Positions 52,936 to 62,182 are shown, numbered from the stretch's first letter. The stretch: DNA of 64,000 nucleotides from Treponema sp. UBA6852 (GCA_002449305.1 DKDI01000004.1:16665-80664); one strand, 5' to 3'. The notes: generated by a model not told the origin, from the sequence alone. Made by a program: numbers and translations.

Positions 52936-53186
52936 GCTGTTCGCTTCCAGATTCTAATAGTATAGTTTTCTGGTCTATTTTCCGTGCTTCCTGTTTTGTC
53001 TGTAGTACCGCTGAATGTATGTGTATGACTGCCGCTTGAACTTGTGTACTGGTCAAACATTTTCTGACCGCTGTCATAGGCTGTGGTATATCCACCGGGC
53101 GTGTTATTGGTGTTGTTAACCTGAAAACAATGCGAGTGAGAGCCATTCTCAGATGTATTGCCTGAAAATAAATGCAAGTGCTCTTG
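52654..53186. mobile_element. Invertible DNA segment (Mu G-like)
   Basis: A 533-bp segment bounded by the 38-bp inverted repeats. It contains two opposed tail-fibre 3' ends that share start residues in the repeats and the same last dozen residues. In the orientation of this assembly the minus-strand end is expressed. Confidence 0.85.
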
Positions 53187-54320
53187 TATGCTCTGTTCCT
53201 GCTTACTCAAAACGCCCGATTTTTCTATAAAGGCTGCCGCGTTTCCGCCTGACGCCCGGAAGAACGCACCGTCATAGGAGATTTCCTGCCACTTTGTGCA
53301 TATATACAAATCCTGCGGAGCTGTCTGCTGCGGAAACTGGACATAGACATCGTCTATTCTTGGACACGACAATCCTTCCCACGCCTTTCCGTTCCAGATG
53401 ACGCTTTGAATCTGCCCGGCTTTCAATGTCGAGTCCGCGCCTCTGGCTGTTGTTCCCCTAATCGCATGGTCATGCTGTGTCGAGTTTATAATCTTGACCT
53501 GAACTCCAGTATAAGAGCCTGCGCCGAGCGTGAGTATGCATGGAGCTGACGCGTTTATGACCACCGTCTTGTCATAACCAATGCTGCCTGTATCGTATGA
53601 GTCAGTTACAGAAACAAGAGTTCCGCCCTGAGTCTCAAATCTCTTTGTAACGGCGTTCCATACGGCGAAAGCTCCGTGCTGCATATCGGACTCCTCGGCG
53701 CGTGTGGCGAGAGGCTGGGTATCGTCAGCGTCTCCGACCCGGGCAGTTCCGTTTCTGTCGAAGCCGAGAACTCCGTTCGTCTTTCCGTCATACAGCGTAG
53801 CGACAAGCCCTGCAAGCTCGCCCTCCGCAAGAGCCGCGACAGCTCCTTCCCTGAGATGGATTTTGTCATTTTTGGTGTACACATCTTCTGCATGGGTAAC
53901 CTTATTCGAACCTTTCTGTATGATGTCGCCCAGAACATTGAGCTTCTTGAACTCCACAATGCCGTTGACTATGTCGTCAATCTCTTTCTTCCGGGCGATG
54001 TCGTCCTCCTCTGAAGGAGCGGCGACTTTAGCTCGTCCGCTGCCGTCACGCTTTACAGCCTTGTCCGCATCCGCGCTGACAGTAAAGAGCCTTGAAAGCT
54101 GGTCGGCATTTTTATTGTCAGCCTCGCTTCCAAGATGAGAAATCAGGCTGTTCAGGTTGTCGATGATAAGATTGAAAGTGTCCGCGTCAAGATAGCTTGG
54201 CGGCACATCTGGATTTGAGAAGTCTCCGTTTGTGAATTTTCCTTCTGCGTTCACTCCTGGAAACCTAACTGTCTTTCCAAAAACTGTTATTTCTTTGTTC
54301 TCAGGATACATTCCTGCCAT
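52932..54320 (-). CDS. Phage tail fibre with invertible C-terminus
   Basis: 462 residues. The N-terminus (ITVFGKTVRFPGVNAEGKF, then LDADTFNLIIDNLNSLISHL) should attach to the baseplate. The middle is a repetitive shaft. The last 95 residues, from SGVLSKQEQSI, are encoded in the invertible segment and end with ENRPENYTIRIWKRTA, the usual tail-fibre or collar ending, preceded by His-rich loops (SENGSHSHCF, SSSGSHTHTF). It corresponds to Mu gene S. It lies 3 nt after the gp48-like gene. The tip should decide which surface receptor is bound. Confidence 0.9.
   Translation of the reverse strand: MAGMYPENKEITVFGKTVRFPGVNAEGKFTNGDFSNPDVPPSYLDADTFNLIIDNLNSLISHLGSEADNKNADQLSRLFTVSADADKAVKRDGSGRAKVAAPSEEDDIARKKEIDDIVNGIVEFKKLNVLGDIIQKGSNKVTHAEDVYTKNDKIHLREGAVAALAEGELAGLVATLYDGKTNGVLGFDRNGTARVGDADDTQPLATRAEESDMQHGAFAVWNAVTKRFETQGGTLVSVTDSYDTGSIGYDKTVVINASAPCILTLGAGSYTGVQVKIINSTQHDHAIRGTTARGADSTLKAGQIQSVIWNGKAWEGLSCPRIDDVYVQFPQQTAPQDLYICTKWQEISYDGAFFRASGGNAAAFIEKSGVLSKQEQSIQEHLHLFSGNTSENGSHSHCFQVNNTNNTPGGYTTAYDSGQKMFDQYTSSSGSHTHTFSGTTDKTGSTENRPENYTIRIWKRTA
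53187..53224 (-). repeat. Right inverted repeat of the invertible tail-fibre segment
   Basis: The partner of 52616-52653. It lies inside the tail-fibre gene and marks the border between constant stem and variable tip. Confidence 0.9.
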
Positions 54321-54323
54321 AGC

Positions 54324-54875
54324 CTAGTCTCCGTATATAAAAAATATTGTCTGGTTTGCAAGCATAGCCCGCCGGATTGCAGCCTCAAAACCTTCTTTTG
54401 AGCCTTCAGGAACAGAGGCGTGCATAAACACGACCCACAGACCCGCAATGCCTGACATATATGACGCGCCGAACTGCGCATGACCGAAGGCGGCTGGAGT
54501 GTAGGGAATCTCCCATCGGAGGATTGTTCCGCCGTAGGTGTCTGCAATGGCTCTTGCGATGCTGATATTCATTCCGCCAAGACGCTGTATATGCAGAAGA
54601 GAGCGTCTCTGCTCAAGAGACAGACCTTCGTTCTCATAGCCGAAATAGACACGCTCCCAGTCGCCTATGGTTTCATCGGCGGAATCTGGAAATGACTCGC
54701 GCTGAAGCTGGTTTATGCGCCTGCGGAATTCAGCAATCGTCTTGGCGCGGGCTTTGCACACAAGGGACACATCGCTGCTCTCATCTTTAAGGAGATTGTC
54801 CCAGTATTCTCCCTTCGGAAATAGCTTCTTCAGCGGCTCTATGTAGTCTGTCCATTCGCTGTCTTTTATGACCAT
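54324..54875 (-). CDS. Mu gp48-like baseplate protein (DUF2313)
   Basis: 183 residues. DYIEPLKKLFPKGEYWDNLL and IAEFRRRINQLQRESFPDSA are typical of DUF2313 (Mu gp48/YmfQ) proteins, followed by LGGMNISIARAIADTYGGTI. The protein links baseplate wedge and tail fibre. It overlaps the gp47-like gene by 10 nt. Confidence 0.85.
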   Translation of the reverse strand: MVIKDSEWTDYIEPLKKLFPKGEYWDNLLKDESSDVSLVCKARAKTIAEFRRRINQLQRESFPDSADETIGDWERVYFGYENEGLSLEQRRSLLHIQRLGGMNISIARAIADTYGGTILRWEIPYTPAAFGHAQFGASYMSGIAGLWVVFMHASVPEGSKEGFEAAIRRAMLANQTIFFIYGD

Positions 54876-55927
54876 GACACCTCTCCTAAAACTGGGTACT
54901 GAAGAACAGTCGTTGAGACTTCTCCTCCAGGAAGAGAAAGCATGGCTTTTGAGATTGTCACTCCGTCTGTTATCGCTGACTGCAAAGTCGCCTGTGTTAT
55001 TGTGCAGCCGGGTTCAGCCTTTGCGTTCAGATATACTTTCAGCCTTTGAAGCACAAGGTTTCTATTCGACACAGTGTCCTCTCCCTCAAAAAGATGAATT
55101 GTCGGCTTTATCTCAACAAGTTCTGGAGTAGCGACCGTAAAAATAACGCAGGGCGCATACTGCTCAATGTAGGACTGTATCTTGGCGAGGTCGTGAACCT
55201 GCTCGATGCCGTCAATCTGGTTTCCATGTATGCACTGGATAAGAAGCGAGCCGAACACTCCGAAATTTGGAATTTCAAACGCCTTTGTCACTTCGCTTGA
55301 TGAGTCTGCCGCCCATGAGGAAAAGTCGCCCGGCTTTCCGTAGCGCGTCGTGTTCCGCAGAGCGGTCTGGACACGCGCCAAGTACTCCTCGTCGGTCTCG
55401 CTGTCCACTCCGCCTGCAATGCCGCTCTCTGAAACTTTCGCGGATGAGTCCAGTCCTGCGGTTAAGGCGGAAACTACAGAAAGCCTGCTTCCGGCGTCAA
55501 GGTTCGACTCTGTGCCGGACTCCTCCGCTGTAACCCAGACTTCGGCAGAGCCTGTTTCTCCTATTGTGTATGAGCGGCTTGTGTAGTAGCGTTTTCCTGA
55601 TTCTGAAGAGTAGACAAGCCCTTTCGGAACTGAAGAGCCGGGAACGCCGCTCTGAATAGCCTTTCCTGTAGCCGCGCTTGCGTAAAGAGGCGGAACTCTG
55701 TCCGACCAGTGCGCGCGCAGGTACTCACCGCTTGCAGTGTCGGGAAAAATCTGCCCGGAAAGAAATGACAGGTCTCCAAGCAGCTGGTGGACATCTCCGC
55801 CCTCTGTATAGGCAAGGACTTTCATAAGGTTGTATCTTGGGGTCTTGTCGAGCGGCTTCAGGAGGCTCATGTAGTTAGAGTATGTCCTGTCTAAAAGCGA
55901 CTGCAATGTCTCGCGCTCAAACGCCAT
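54866..55927 (-). CDS. Baseplate J/gp47-like wedge protein
   Basis: 353 residues. LLDRTYSNYMSLLKPLDKTP opens as in baseplate J proteins, with GSVPKGLVYSSESGKRYYTS, TEESGTESNLDAGSRLSVV and DEEYLARVQTALRNTTRYGK (a typical wedge block). It overlaps its neighbours by 10-11 nt. It corresponds to Mu gp47. Confidence 0.9.
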   Translation of the reverse strand: MAFERETLQSLLDRTYSNYMSLLKPLDKTPRYNLMKVLAYTEGGDVHQLLGDLSFLSGQIFPDTASGEYLRAHWSDRVPPLYASAATGKAIQSGVPGSSVPKGLVYSSESGKRYYTSRSYTIGETGSAEVWVTAEESGTESNLDAGSRLSVVSALTAGLDSSAKVSESGIAGGVDSETDEEYLARVQTALRNTTRYGKPGDFSSWAADSSSEVTKAFEIPNFGVFGSLLIQCIHGNQIDGIEQVHDLAKIQSYIEQYAPCVIFTVATPELVEIKPTIHLFEGEDTVSNRNLVLQRLKVYLNAKAEPGCTITQATLQSAITDGVTISKAMLSLPGGEVSTTVLQYPVLGEVSWS

Positions 55928-56246
55928 TCCACACCTCCCTCATTCTCATTGCTCTGCCGTCGGGACGCACAACAGTTACACAGTATGCAATCCTGTAGCG
56001 TCCCTGCTGCTCTACGGCGCATTCAATTTTTGATGCAAGCCCGTCGTCAACAATCCACTGCACGCTGTCAAGAATCATCTGCCGCATATTTTCTGCTGTG
56101 TCCGGCGTGATTTTTCCTGCAAGCCTGAGCTTCCACAGCTCAGAGCCGAAATTCTTGTCAGCCCACCATCTGCCCTTGTCAGTTCCTATGCTCATAAGGA
56201 CAAGCTCGCGGATGTCAAGCCAGTTCTCAATTTTTCCGGAAGTCAT
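55917..56246 (-). CDS. Mu gp46-like baseplate protein (W/gp25 family)
   Basis: 109 residues. LVLMSIGTDKGRWWADKNFG and MRQMILDSVQWIVDDGLASK match the Mu gp46 family, related to gp25/lysozyme-like wedge proteins. It overlaps gp45 by 4 nt (ATGA). Confidence 0.85.
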   Translation of the reverse strand: MTSGKIENWLDIRELVLMSIGTDKGRWWADKNFGSELWKLRLAGKITPDTAENMRQMILDSVQWIVDDGLASKIECAVEQQGRYRIAYCVTVVRPDGRAMRMREVWNGV

Positions 56247-56809
56247 TTTCCGTCTCCTTTGCCGTGCAAGACCTTGTCGCTCTCAATGTTTGAAAAATCT
56301 TCTTTTTGGATGACTGCTGAAAGAGCGGCGGCGATTCCGGCTTTGAAGGTTTCACCTCCGTCCATTTTTGCGGTGGGAGAGCTTTTCAGTGCCATGTACA
56401 CTGCGTCAAGCCGGGCTGTCATGACCGAAAGCTGCTTCTTAAGCTCCTGCGCGACAATGACACCGCCGTTTTCTGTTCCGTTGGCTTCAACAGTTCCGTC
56501 GTCGCGGCAGACAATAAAAGAGCCGCCGGAAGAATAGACTGCCACGTCTCCGTCATTTAGAGCGGGCGCGTCTTCCACGCTTTCGGCAGGAAGAATGCGT
56601 ACCGCGTCAAGGCTTCCTCCTGCGCAGAGAACTGTTATGTCTCCTTTTTTTGCCTTTGCTGTGAATCCGTACGGAAACGCCTCTGAAAGGTTGTCGATAG
56701 TGCGGTTGTATGCTGTCCTGACCTGAACAGTTCCGTCATCATTTCTTTTGATGAGCTGGGCAGGCTGGAACAAATTCCTTATTCTTGATGTGATTTCCCC
56801 AAAATTCAA
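56243..56809 (-). CDS. Mu gp45-like baseplate spike protein (gpV family)
   Basis: 188 residues. IRNLFQPAQLIKRNDDGTVQ and SEAFPYGFTAKAKKGDITVL fit the OB-fold start of gp45/gpV spikes, followed by beta repeats (GDVAVYSSGGSFIVCRDDGT). The final 60 residues are helical and charged, unlike the metal-binding tip of Mu gp45, so the tip may differ. It overlaps gp44 by 4 nt. Confidence 0.85.
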   Translation of the reverse strand: MNFGEITSRIRNLFQPAQLIKRNDDGTVQVRTAYNRTIDNLSEAFPYGFTAKAKKGDITVLCAGGSLDAVRILPAESVEDAPALNDGDVAVYSSGGSFIVCRDDGTVEANGTENGGVIVAQELKKQLSVMTARLDAVYMALKSSPTAKMDGGETFKAGIAAALSAVIQKEDFSNIESDKVLHGKGDGK

Positions 56810-57867
56810 CGGTATGCCTCTGGCTTGACTAGCGTAACATCGCAGGATAGCGACTTGCTGTCAGCAGAGTACTCCACCTGCGATATGAGCATATTAGCAT
56901 TCATATTGCAGGACGGTATTTTAACAGGGATTAAAAGATTGACTTCCCAGAAGATTTCCTTGTGGTATGTTCCGCCGAGCTTTCTTATCTGCTCCTCGGT
57001 CAGTCCCCAGCCGCTGAGAGTGCAGGTTATTTTGTCCTCGCGGCGGCGGAGCATCTCCGTCTTTGCGCGTCGGTCGAGCTTCTCCTGGTCGATTATGAAT
57101 TCTGAAAGGTTTATCGTGAGCTTCCGTTTGTTCGGGCAGGTGCTGTCGATTGCCCTGCCGACTTTCGAGCTGCAGTTCACAATGTACTCATGGAACTGCT
57201 CGGCTCCGCTCTCGCTTCTTCTTGGATGGCGGACATTGACGCCTTCCTCGATTGCGAAGCCCCAGCTGCATGAGCTTCTTGCAGGCTGCTCGATATAGAG
57301 ACCTCCGAGCTGGTTCGATGTTATTATGAAGCCCTGCGCGTCAGCCACAGTAAGCAGCTTTGCCCAGGGACTCTCGTTTTCCCATGAAAAGGAGAACACT
57401 GGCTTAGTGATGTCTCCATTGCTTGTCGGAAGGCAGATTACATCCTTTTCCTCGAACCCGAACTCCCCGGCAATCTGCCTTAGAACAGTGAGCAGCGTGG
57501 GCGAGCCTAGAATTGTGTCGCTCCACTTGCTGTCAATTATATCGCGTGCCGCGCTTCGTCCTGTGACGATTATTCCGTGGGAGGCTTTCTCTGTCTCCTC
57601 GTCCACCTCGTCAATGTAGACTGTCGTTACAGGGTGGAATCCGTATTCTCCGCCGTAGCTGTCGCGTCCTTCTGTTATGTATCTGCTCAGGTAGCGGACT
57701 TGAAAAATTCCGTGCTTATGCACAAGGCTTCTTTCTGACGAGGGAATCTCAATTTCCGCATAGTGGCAGATTTCGTCCAGCGACTTTCTGACCATCACGC
57801 GCCTGTATGAGATGTCAACATATTTTCTTGTCCTTGAGTTCCAAACAGCGACTGAGACTTCAGACAT
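56806..57867 (-). CDS. Mu gp44 (gpP)-like baseplate hub protein
   Basis: 353 residues starting at the ATG at 57867, with GGAGAG 7 nt upstream; the earlier TTG adds two residues. Features of late control D/gpP-type hub proteins: VWNSRTRKYVDISYRRVMVR, GYEAEIEIPS-like start, VTGRSAARDIIDSKWSDTIL, and a later ADAQGFIITSNQLGGLYIEQ. It overlaps gp43 by 8 nt. Confidence 0.88.
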   Translation of the reverse strand: MSEVSVAVWNSRTRKYVDISYRRVMVRKSLDEICHYAEIEIPSSERSLVHKHGIFQVRYLSRYITEGRDSYGGEYGFHPVTTVYIDEVDEETEKASHGIIVTGRSAARDIIDSKWSDTILGSPTLLTVLRQIAGEFGFEEKDVICLPTSNGDITKPVFSFSWENESPWAKLLTVADAQGFIITSNQLGGLYIEQPARSSCSWGFAIEEGVNVRHPRRSESGAEQFHEYIVNCSSKVGRAIDSTCPNKRKLTINLSEFIIDQEKLDRRAKTEMLRRREDKITCTLSGWGLTEEQIRKLGGTYHKEIFWEVNLLIPVKIPSCNMNANMLISQVEYSADSKSLSCDVTLVKPEAYR

Positions 57868-59257
57868 ACACAATCTCTCCTTTGATTAGGAACGAGTCCG
57901 CAACGGAATTAAGGGAGCGGATTCTTTCCGCGTCGCAGCCAAGATACACAGCAAGCTCAAGCAGCGGCATCTCGTTTCTTATTGTGCGCCTTATCTCGGT
58001 GTCGTGGCTGAATGAAAGCAGCATCTCGGCGCATGACACGCGGCATTCCTCGATTGCGGCGAACAAGCCGGAGTCCTCTTTTGAAATCGAATCCTCCAGC
58101 TTTTCAAGCAGCTTCCAAAGTCCGCTCTGGCTTTGATAGGTTTCAGAGCCGGAGTCCATTCTGGTCAGAAGCTGGGCGCATACGCCGAATGCGGTGGCTT
58201 TGTAAAGATTCTCGGCAGCCGCAGATGTGCTGAACTGCTGCTCTGTTATTGCCTCCTCATCGAGCGTGTAGCTGGAAGCCGCAAGGAACTGCATGAGCAC
58301 ATTTTTCTCATTCCGTGATATGAGCGATTCCATTACGGATTCCTGCTTCTCTCTTGAAAGAGTGCTTGACGTTGCAGGACTGCTGGAATTTCCGCTGCCG
58401 GAATCGTCATCATCTCCCATAAAATACGAGGCAGCCTCGTTTGCCGCGTTCTTTATTTCCATGATTCCTGAAACAATGCCGAACGTGGCGTTTACGAATG
58501 CCTGCGCAAGGGAACGCGGAATCATGACCGCCTGCGCTATAAGGTTTGTTATGCCCATGACTTTGTTGGTCATCGCGTTCAGAGTGTTCACGCTTCCCTG
58601 AATTCTGCCGACAACCGACTGGAGCTTTGAGGCAAGCTTTCCGAAAGACCGGGACAGCGTGGCAATATCCATTGATTTCTCCACAGCTGCGGCAAACGCG
58701 GACACTGCCGCTGATTTCAGGTTGTCAACTGCGCCGTCTATATTCAGCGAAGCCAGATTTTTAGACGCTGCGTCAAATCGGCTTGAGTCAGAGTAGCCTG
58801 CGCGCTTGAACTCAAACGAGAACTCAGACATTCCAGTTTTTGTCTTGTCCTCGTCAATGTCCCATGACTCAACGACTACCTTGAACCGTCCCCAGAGAGG
58901 AAGGTCGAGAAAGCCGGGGTTGTCGTCGTCTGTTTCAGTCTGCAACGCCGTTACCAGCCTTGAACGCTGCTCTATGAACTTTTCTCCGATGAGGTGTCCT
59001 TTTATCCGTATTGTGTGCGGCTTTTCTCCGAGCCTTGTGTTTGACCAGAAGCCGTATGGATATTCAGCCGTGTCGATATTCTGTCCGCCTCCGAGCGATA
59101 TGGAGTCGTATGCAAAGGCGACAGGCTCTCCGCCCGGGGACTGGTATGAAGTGAGGCGCGGTGTGTCCGAATTCTGTCCGTAAGCCTCGCGCCATGAGCC
59201 GCTGTATGTTCTAGGCAAGGAAGAGTCAAAACTGACCGCCGCTTTTGATGTGCTCAT
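57860..59257 (-). CDS. Mu gp43 (gpN)-like DNA circularisation/tail protein
   Basis: 465 residues. TYSGSWREAYGQNSDTPRLT and GGQNIDTAEYPYGFWSNTRLG are the N-terminal domain of the DNA circulation protein family (Mu gene N). The C-terminal half is alpha-helical. It overlaps the tape measure gene by 4 nt (ATGA). Confidence 0.88.
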   Translation of the reverse strand: MSTSKAAVSFDSSLPRTYSGSWREAYGQNSDTPRLTSYQSPGGEPVAFAYDSISLGGGQNIDTAEYPYGFWSNTRLGEKPHTIRIKGHLIGEKFIEQRSRLVTALQTETDDDNPGFLDLPLWGRFKVVVESWDIDEDKTKTGMSEFSFEFKRAGYSDSSRFDAASKNLASLNIDGAVDNLKSAAVSAFAAAVEKSMDIATLSRSFGKLASKLQSVVGRIQGSVNTLNAMTNKVMGITNLIAQAVMIPRSLAQAFVNATFGIVSGIMEIKNAANEAASYFMGDDDDSGSGNSSSPATSSTLSREKQESVMESLISRNEKNVLMQFLAASSYTLDEEAITEQQFSTSAAAENLYKATAFGVCAQLLTRMDSGSETYQSQSGLWKLLEKLEDSISKEDSGLFAAIEECRVSCAEMLLSFSHDTEIRRTIRNEMPLLELAVYLGCDAERIRSLNSVADSFLIKGEIVYV

Positions 59258-61338
59258 ATCATGCTCCTCGCCTCGACAGCAGAGCCTGTGTTCACCCGGA
59301 TATTCCGCGATGTGTTGCGCGAAGTCTCCGCTGTGAACATTGTCCGCTTGTCTGTAAGTGTAAGATTAAGATTGACATCTGCCTGTCCTGCAATTTCCGC
59401 GCTAGCTCCATGCCACTGTGAGCCGCCTGCCGTATACTGGCTTGTGATTTCAGGTGGAAGAGTTTCCGCCGGAATTGCATTCTCTGGAATTTGATTTTCT
59501 GTTTCAACGTCCTTTTCCATAGCACCGCCGATTGTCTCGCCGAGCTTCCGTCCTGCCATTCCGCCGAGCTTAGTGCCGACTAGACCGACAATTCCTCCTA
59601 CGATAAGCCCTGCGGCAGTTCCAAGTCCCGGTATAATCGAGCCGACAGCAGCTCCTGCCGCTGCTCCGGCGGCTATTCCTCCTGCGCCTCCAATGGCAGC
59701 TCCGGCTATAGAGCCAGCCGCGTCTCCGACCGCGCCGCCTTTTGCCGACGCTTTCTGTTTTTTGCTTAATGTCTCGTCCGCATTGATAGACTCAATTTCT
59801 TCTCTTGCGCGCGGAACGGCAACAAGAGCCTCTCCGATACCGGCGGCGGCTCCTGCGCCCATATACAGAGCTTTCGGCACTCCCTTCAAGGCAAGGCTTG
59901 TAGCTCCGCCCATTTTTTGAAATACTTTTCCCTGCGAGCCGCTGTTCAGATAAGTCCCTGACGTCTGTCCTAACGGTGTCTTTCCTGCTGGCTTCTGTTT
60001 TCCAGCCGCGCCCGGATTCGGAAACGGAGATGCTCCCGGCTTTCCGCCCCAGTTTGTGACATAGACAGGCATTCCTGCGCCGCCCATGCCGGAGCCGATT
60101 TTTATATTGCCACTGCCTTTAAAGCTTTTAAAAGCGGAGACTAGATTCATGACAGCCGCAGCTCCTTTTGAGACGCCAATCAAGGCTATTCCGGCTGCTA
60201 TTGTCTTGAATACCAGGCTGTAGCGTTCCGGCTTTTCCGCTAAATAGTTAAGCAAGTCGGCAAGCTGCTTCAAAGGCTTTGCAAGACCTGAGTCTGCGAA
60301 CCTTACAAATGCTGTCCGAACCTGCTGCAGATTCGCGGCGAGAGTGCTAGCCATTGTAGCGGACTTGCTCTCCATTGCTCCTGTCGTGTCGCCCAACTCC
60401 ATGAGCTTCGGATACATATCCTTGTAGAAGTTGCCGTATGCGCGGATTGCCTGCATCGAGCTTTGCCCGAAAATGCTTCCAAGAAAATCAGTGTTTCCGA
60501 CCTTCTCTGAAATTTTGAGCAGGTCTGCCATGATGTCGTTGAAGTCGCGGAACTTGCCGGACTCGTCGCGGACGCGCACTCCGATAGCCATGAGCTTCGC
60601 CTGCTTGTCAGGGCTGCTTAGCTCAGCCATTGCGGAGCCGAGAGCTGTGACGGCAATCTCTGCGCTCTTTGTGCCCATCATAATAATCTGCATCGCGGCG
60701 TTGGCTCTTTTAATGTCGTCAGGAGCAGTTCCGATTGGAGAGTATGCGGAAATTACAGCAGAGCCAGCCTTCGCGAATTCACCGAATGTGAAAGCTCCCT
60801 GGTCTCCCTGCTTGACCATGTCGTCCATCAGCTTTGATATTTGGTCGGCTGTATACCCGAACTTCTGAAATTCTGAGAATACAGAGCCGATGGAAGAGCC
60901 TTGCTCGCCGGTCGCCTGAATTGCTATCGCGATGTTGCGGATATTGTCCTCAACATATTTCAGGTCGCCTGTCTTTGTCATTACGACATCGAGCGCGTCG
61001 TTTATGCTTGTCGTGTCTATTTTTATGTTTGAGTCCGAAGCCGCGTCAAAAACTTTCTGCTTCAGAGCTGCAATCTGCTCTGCGGACGCGTCGGCTGTCA
61101 GCCCGATTCGTGTAAGCCTGTTGTCAAGGCTGATTATCTCCTTTGTGGCGGCTCCGACTGAAAGCGACACTCCAAGCGCGCCTGCCGCTGTTCCAAGACC
61201 TGAAAAAGCCTTGTCTATGCCCTTGACGGCGAAAGCCGCTTTTGACGCGAACGTCTCTACACCAGAGCCGGCGTTTTTTATTCCCTGAGAGAACTTGTCC
61301 TTCAGAGAGAGCAGTACGCCCGCTTTTATCTCGCTCAT
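59254..61338 (-). CDS. Tail tape measure protein
   Basis: 694 residues. The N-terminal 350 residues have the TP901-type tape measure pattern (VFSEFQKFGYTADQISKLMD, ANAAMQIIMMGTKSAEIAV). A hydrophobic part follows (YSLVFKTIAAGIALIGVSKG). A Gly/Ala-rich part near 540-610 (AAIGGAGGIAAGAAAGAAVG) is likely a membrane-active segment used in DNA delivery. The tail length should scale with the gene's helical part. GAGAGGACATAA precedes the ATG, which overlaps the chaperone frameshift stop (ATGA). Confidence 0.9.
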   Translation of the reverse strand: MSEIKAGVLLSLKDKFSQGIKNAGSGVETFASKAAFAVKGIDKAFSGLGTAAGALGVSLSVGAATKEIISLDNRLTRIGLTADASAEQIAALKQKVFDAASDSNIKIDTTSINDALDVVMTKTGDLKYVEDNIRNIAIAIQATGEQGSSIGSVFSEFQKFGYTADQISKLMDDMVKQGDQGAFTFGEFAKAGSAVISAYSPIGTAPDDIKRANAAMQIIMMGTKSAEIAVTALGSAMAELSSPDKQAKLMAIGVRVRDESGKFRDFNDIMADLLKISEKVGNTDFLGSIFGQSSMQAIRAYGNFYKDMYPKLMELGDTTGAMESKSATMASTLAANLQQVRTAFVRFADSGLAKPLKQLADLLNYLAEKPERYSLVFKTIAAGIALIGVSKGAAAVMNLVSAFKSFKGSGNIKIGSGMGGAGMPVYVTNWGGKPGASPFPNPGAAGKQKPAGKTPLGQTSGTYLNSGSQGKVFQKMGGATSLALKGVPKALYMGAGAAAGIGEALVAVPRAREEIESINADETLSKKQKASAKGGAVGDAAGSIAGAAIGGAGGIAAGAAAGAAVGSIIPGLGTAAGLIVGGIVGLVGTKLGGMAGRKLGETIGGAMEKDVETENQIPENAIPAETLPPEITSQYTAGGSQWHGASAEIAGQADVNLNLTLTDKRTMFTAETSRNTSRNIRVNTGSAVEARSMI

Positions 61339-61532
61339 TTATGTCCTCTCAGTCGTTTTGTCTTTTCGTGCCAGAAACTTAGTTCAGACCAGGAAAAGCC
61401 CATGGCTGTCTCGTAGCTTATTCCGGGAAGGACAGCCATAAGGTCTACAACCATGTCAGAGACAATGTCCTGGGCTTCCCTGATTGTCAGGAATTCTCCT
61501 CTGCGCTTTCTGTTTCCAAGTCCGGCTCTGTT
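61335..61532 (-). CDS. -1 frame part of the tail assembly chaperone (gp41')
   Basis: A 65-codon frame with no start of its own. It begins at a run of nine A residues (61539-61531) inside the 61487-61807 gene. Slipping back one base on AAA AAA gives NRAGLGNRKRRGEFLTIREA and then QDIVSDMVVDLMAVLPGISY. This ends ...FSWSELSFWHEKTKRL, a typical gpE/T-like tail chaperone ending, in place of TEPDLETESAEENS. The TGA overlaps the tape measure ATG. Expected long product: 157 residues. Frameshifted tail chaperones are usual in long-tailed phages, including Mu. Confidence 0.8.
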   Translation of the reverse strand, partial: NRAGLGNRKRRGEFLTIREAQDIVSDMVVDLMAVLPGISYETAMGFSWSELSFWHEKTKRLRGHK

Positions 61533-61807
61533 TTTTTTTCAGTTCTTATGCCGAAAAACCTGTACCAGACTTTTTGAAGCTCAAGGCGGATAACAGCCCA
61601 GTCATCGATGTCAATTGCCTGGACAATCGCCTCCGGCTCGCCTGAAAGGGCTGAGCATAACGCCTGGTCTGCTCCGACGCTGCTGGCATCGTGTCCGTCC
61701 GTACCGAGAAAATCACGTACTTTAGGACGGTGGAATTTCAGCTCTGTTATTGTCCGCTCGCCGACTGTGACAGGTCTTTTCAATGTGTACTCAAATACGA
61801 ATTCCAT
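61487..61807 (-). CDS. Tail assembly chaperone, short form (Mu gp41-like)
   Basis: 106 residues. FEYTLKRPVTVGERTITELK and FHRPKVRDFLGTDGHDASS fit the Mu gp41/TAC (DUF2589-like tail chaperone) family. The slip site lies 14 codons before the stop. AAGGAGATAGC precedes the ATG. It acts with the longer frameshift product to coat the tape measure during assembly. Confidence 0.85.
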   Translation of the reverse strand: MEFVFEYTLKRPVTVGERTITELKFHRPKVRDFLGTDGHDASSVGADQALCSALSGEPEAIVQAIDIDDWAVIRLELQKVWYRFFGIRTEKKTEPDLETESAEENS

Positions 61808-61816
61808 GCTATCTCC

Positions 61817-62170
61817 TTAGACCAGTTTTTGGCTTTTTGCCGAATGGTACTCTATGTCGTACTCGCCCTTGCCAAGCTCGCCCATGTCCGTTGTCCAGGC
61901 ATTCGGCATTACGTGCTGGCTTCCGTTCGCGGTGAAAATCGTAAGCGTGTCGTCCGATGTGTCGAATGTCTGAGGGTCTATTGACGCGTTGAGCTTTAGC
62001 TTAAGCTCCGCGTGTGTCGGAGTCTCGACATAGCCTGTGTTTTCAGGCTGCTCCGCGTCCTGCGTTTCTCTCTTGTGTCCAGACGGCTTGAAAGTTCCGC
62101 CGTCAGCCTTTATGGGCAGCTCCCCGAACTCTGAGGAAACCACCCGGATAACCTTGCTTAGTCCTGCCAT
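61817..62170 (-). CDS. Tail tube protein (Mu gpM-like)
   Basis: 117 residues. ELPIKADGGTFKPSGHKRET and HAELKLKLNASIDPQTFD match Mu-like tail tube proteins, and the length is normal. The gene lies 12 nt after the sheath gene, with GGAGAAAAAA before the ATG. The tube forms the inner channel of the contractile tail. Confidence 0.88.
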   Translation of the reverse strand: MAGLSKVIRVVSSEFGELPIKADGGTFKPSGHKRETQDAEQPENTGYVETPTHAELKLKLNASIDPQTFDTSDDTLTIFTANGSQHVMPNAWTTDMGELGKGEYDIEYHSAKSQKLV

Positions 62171-62182
62171 TTTTTTCTCCTG

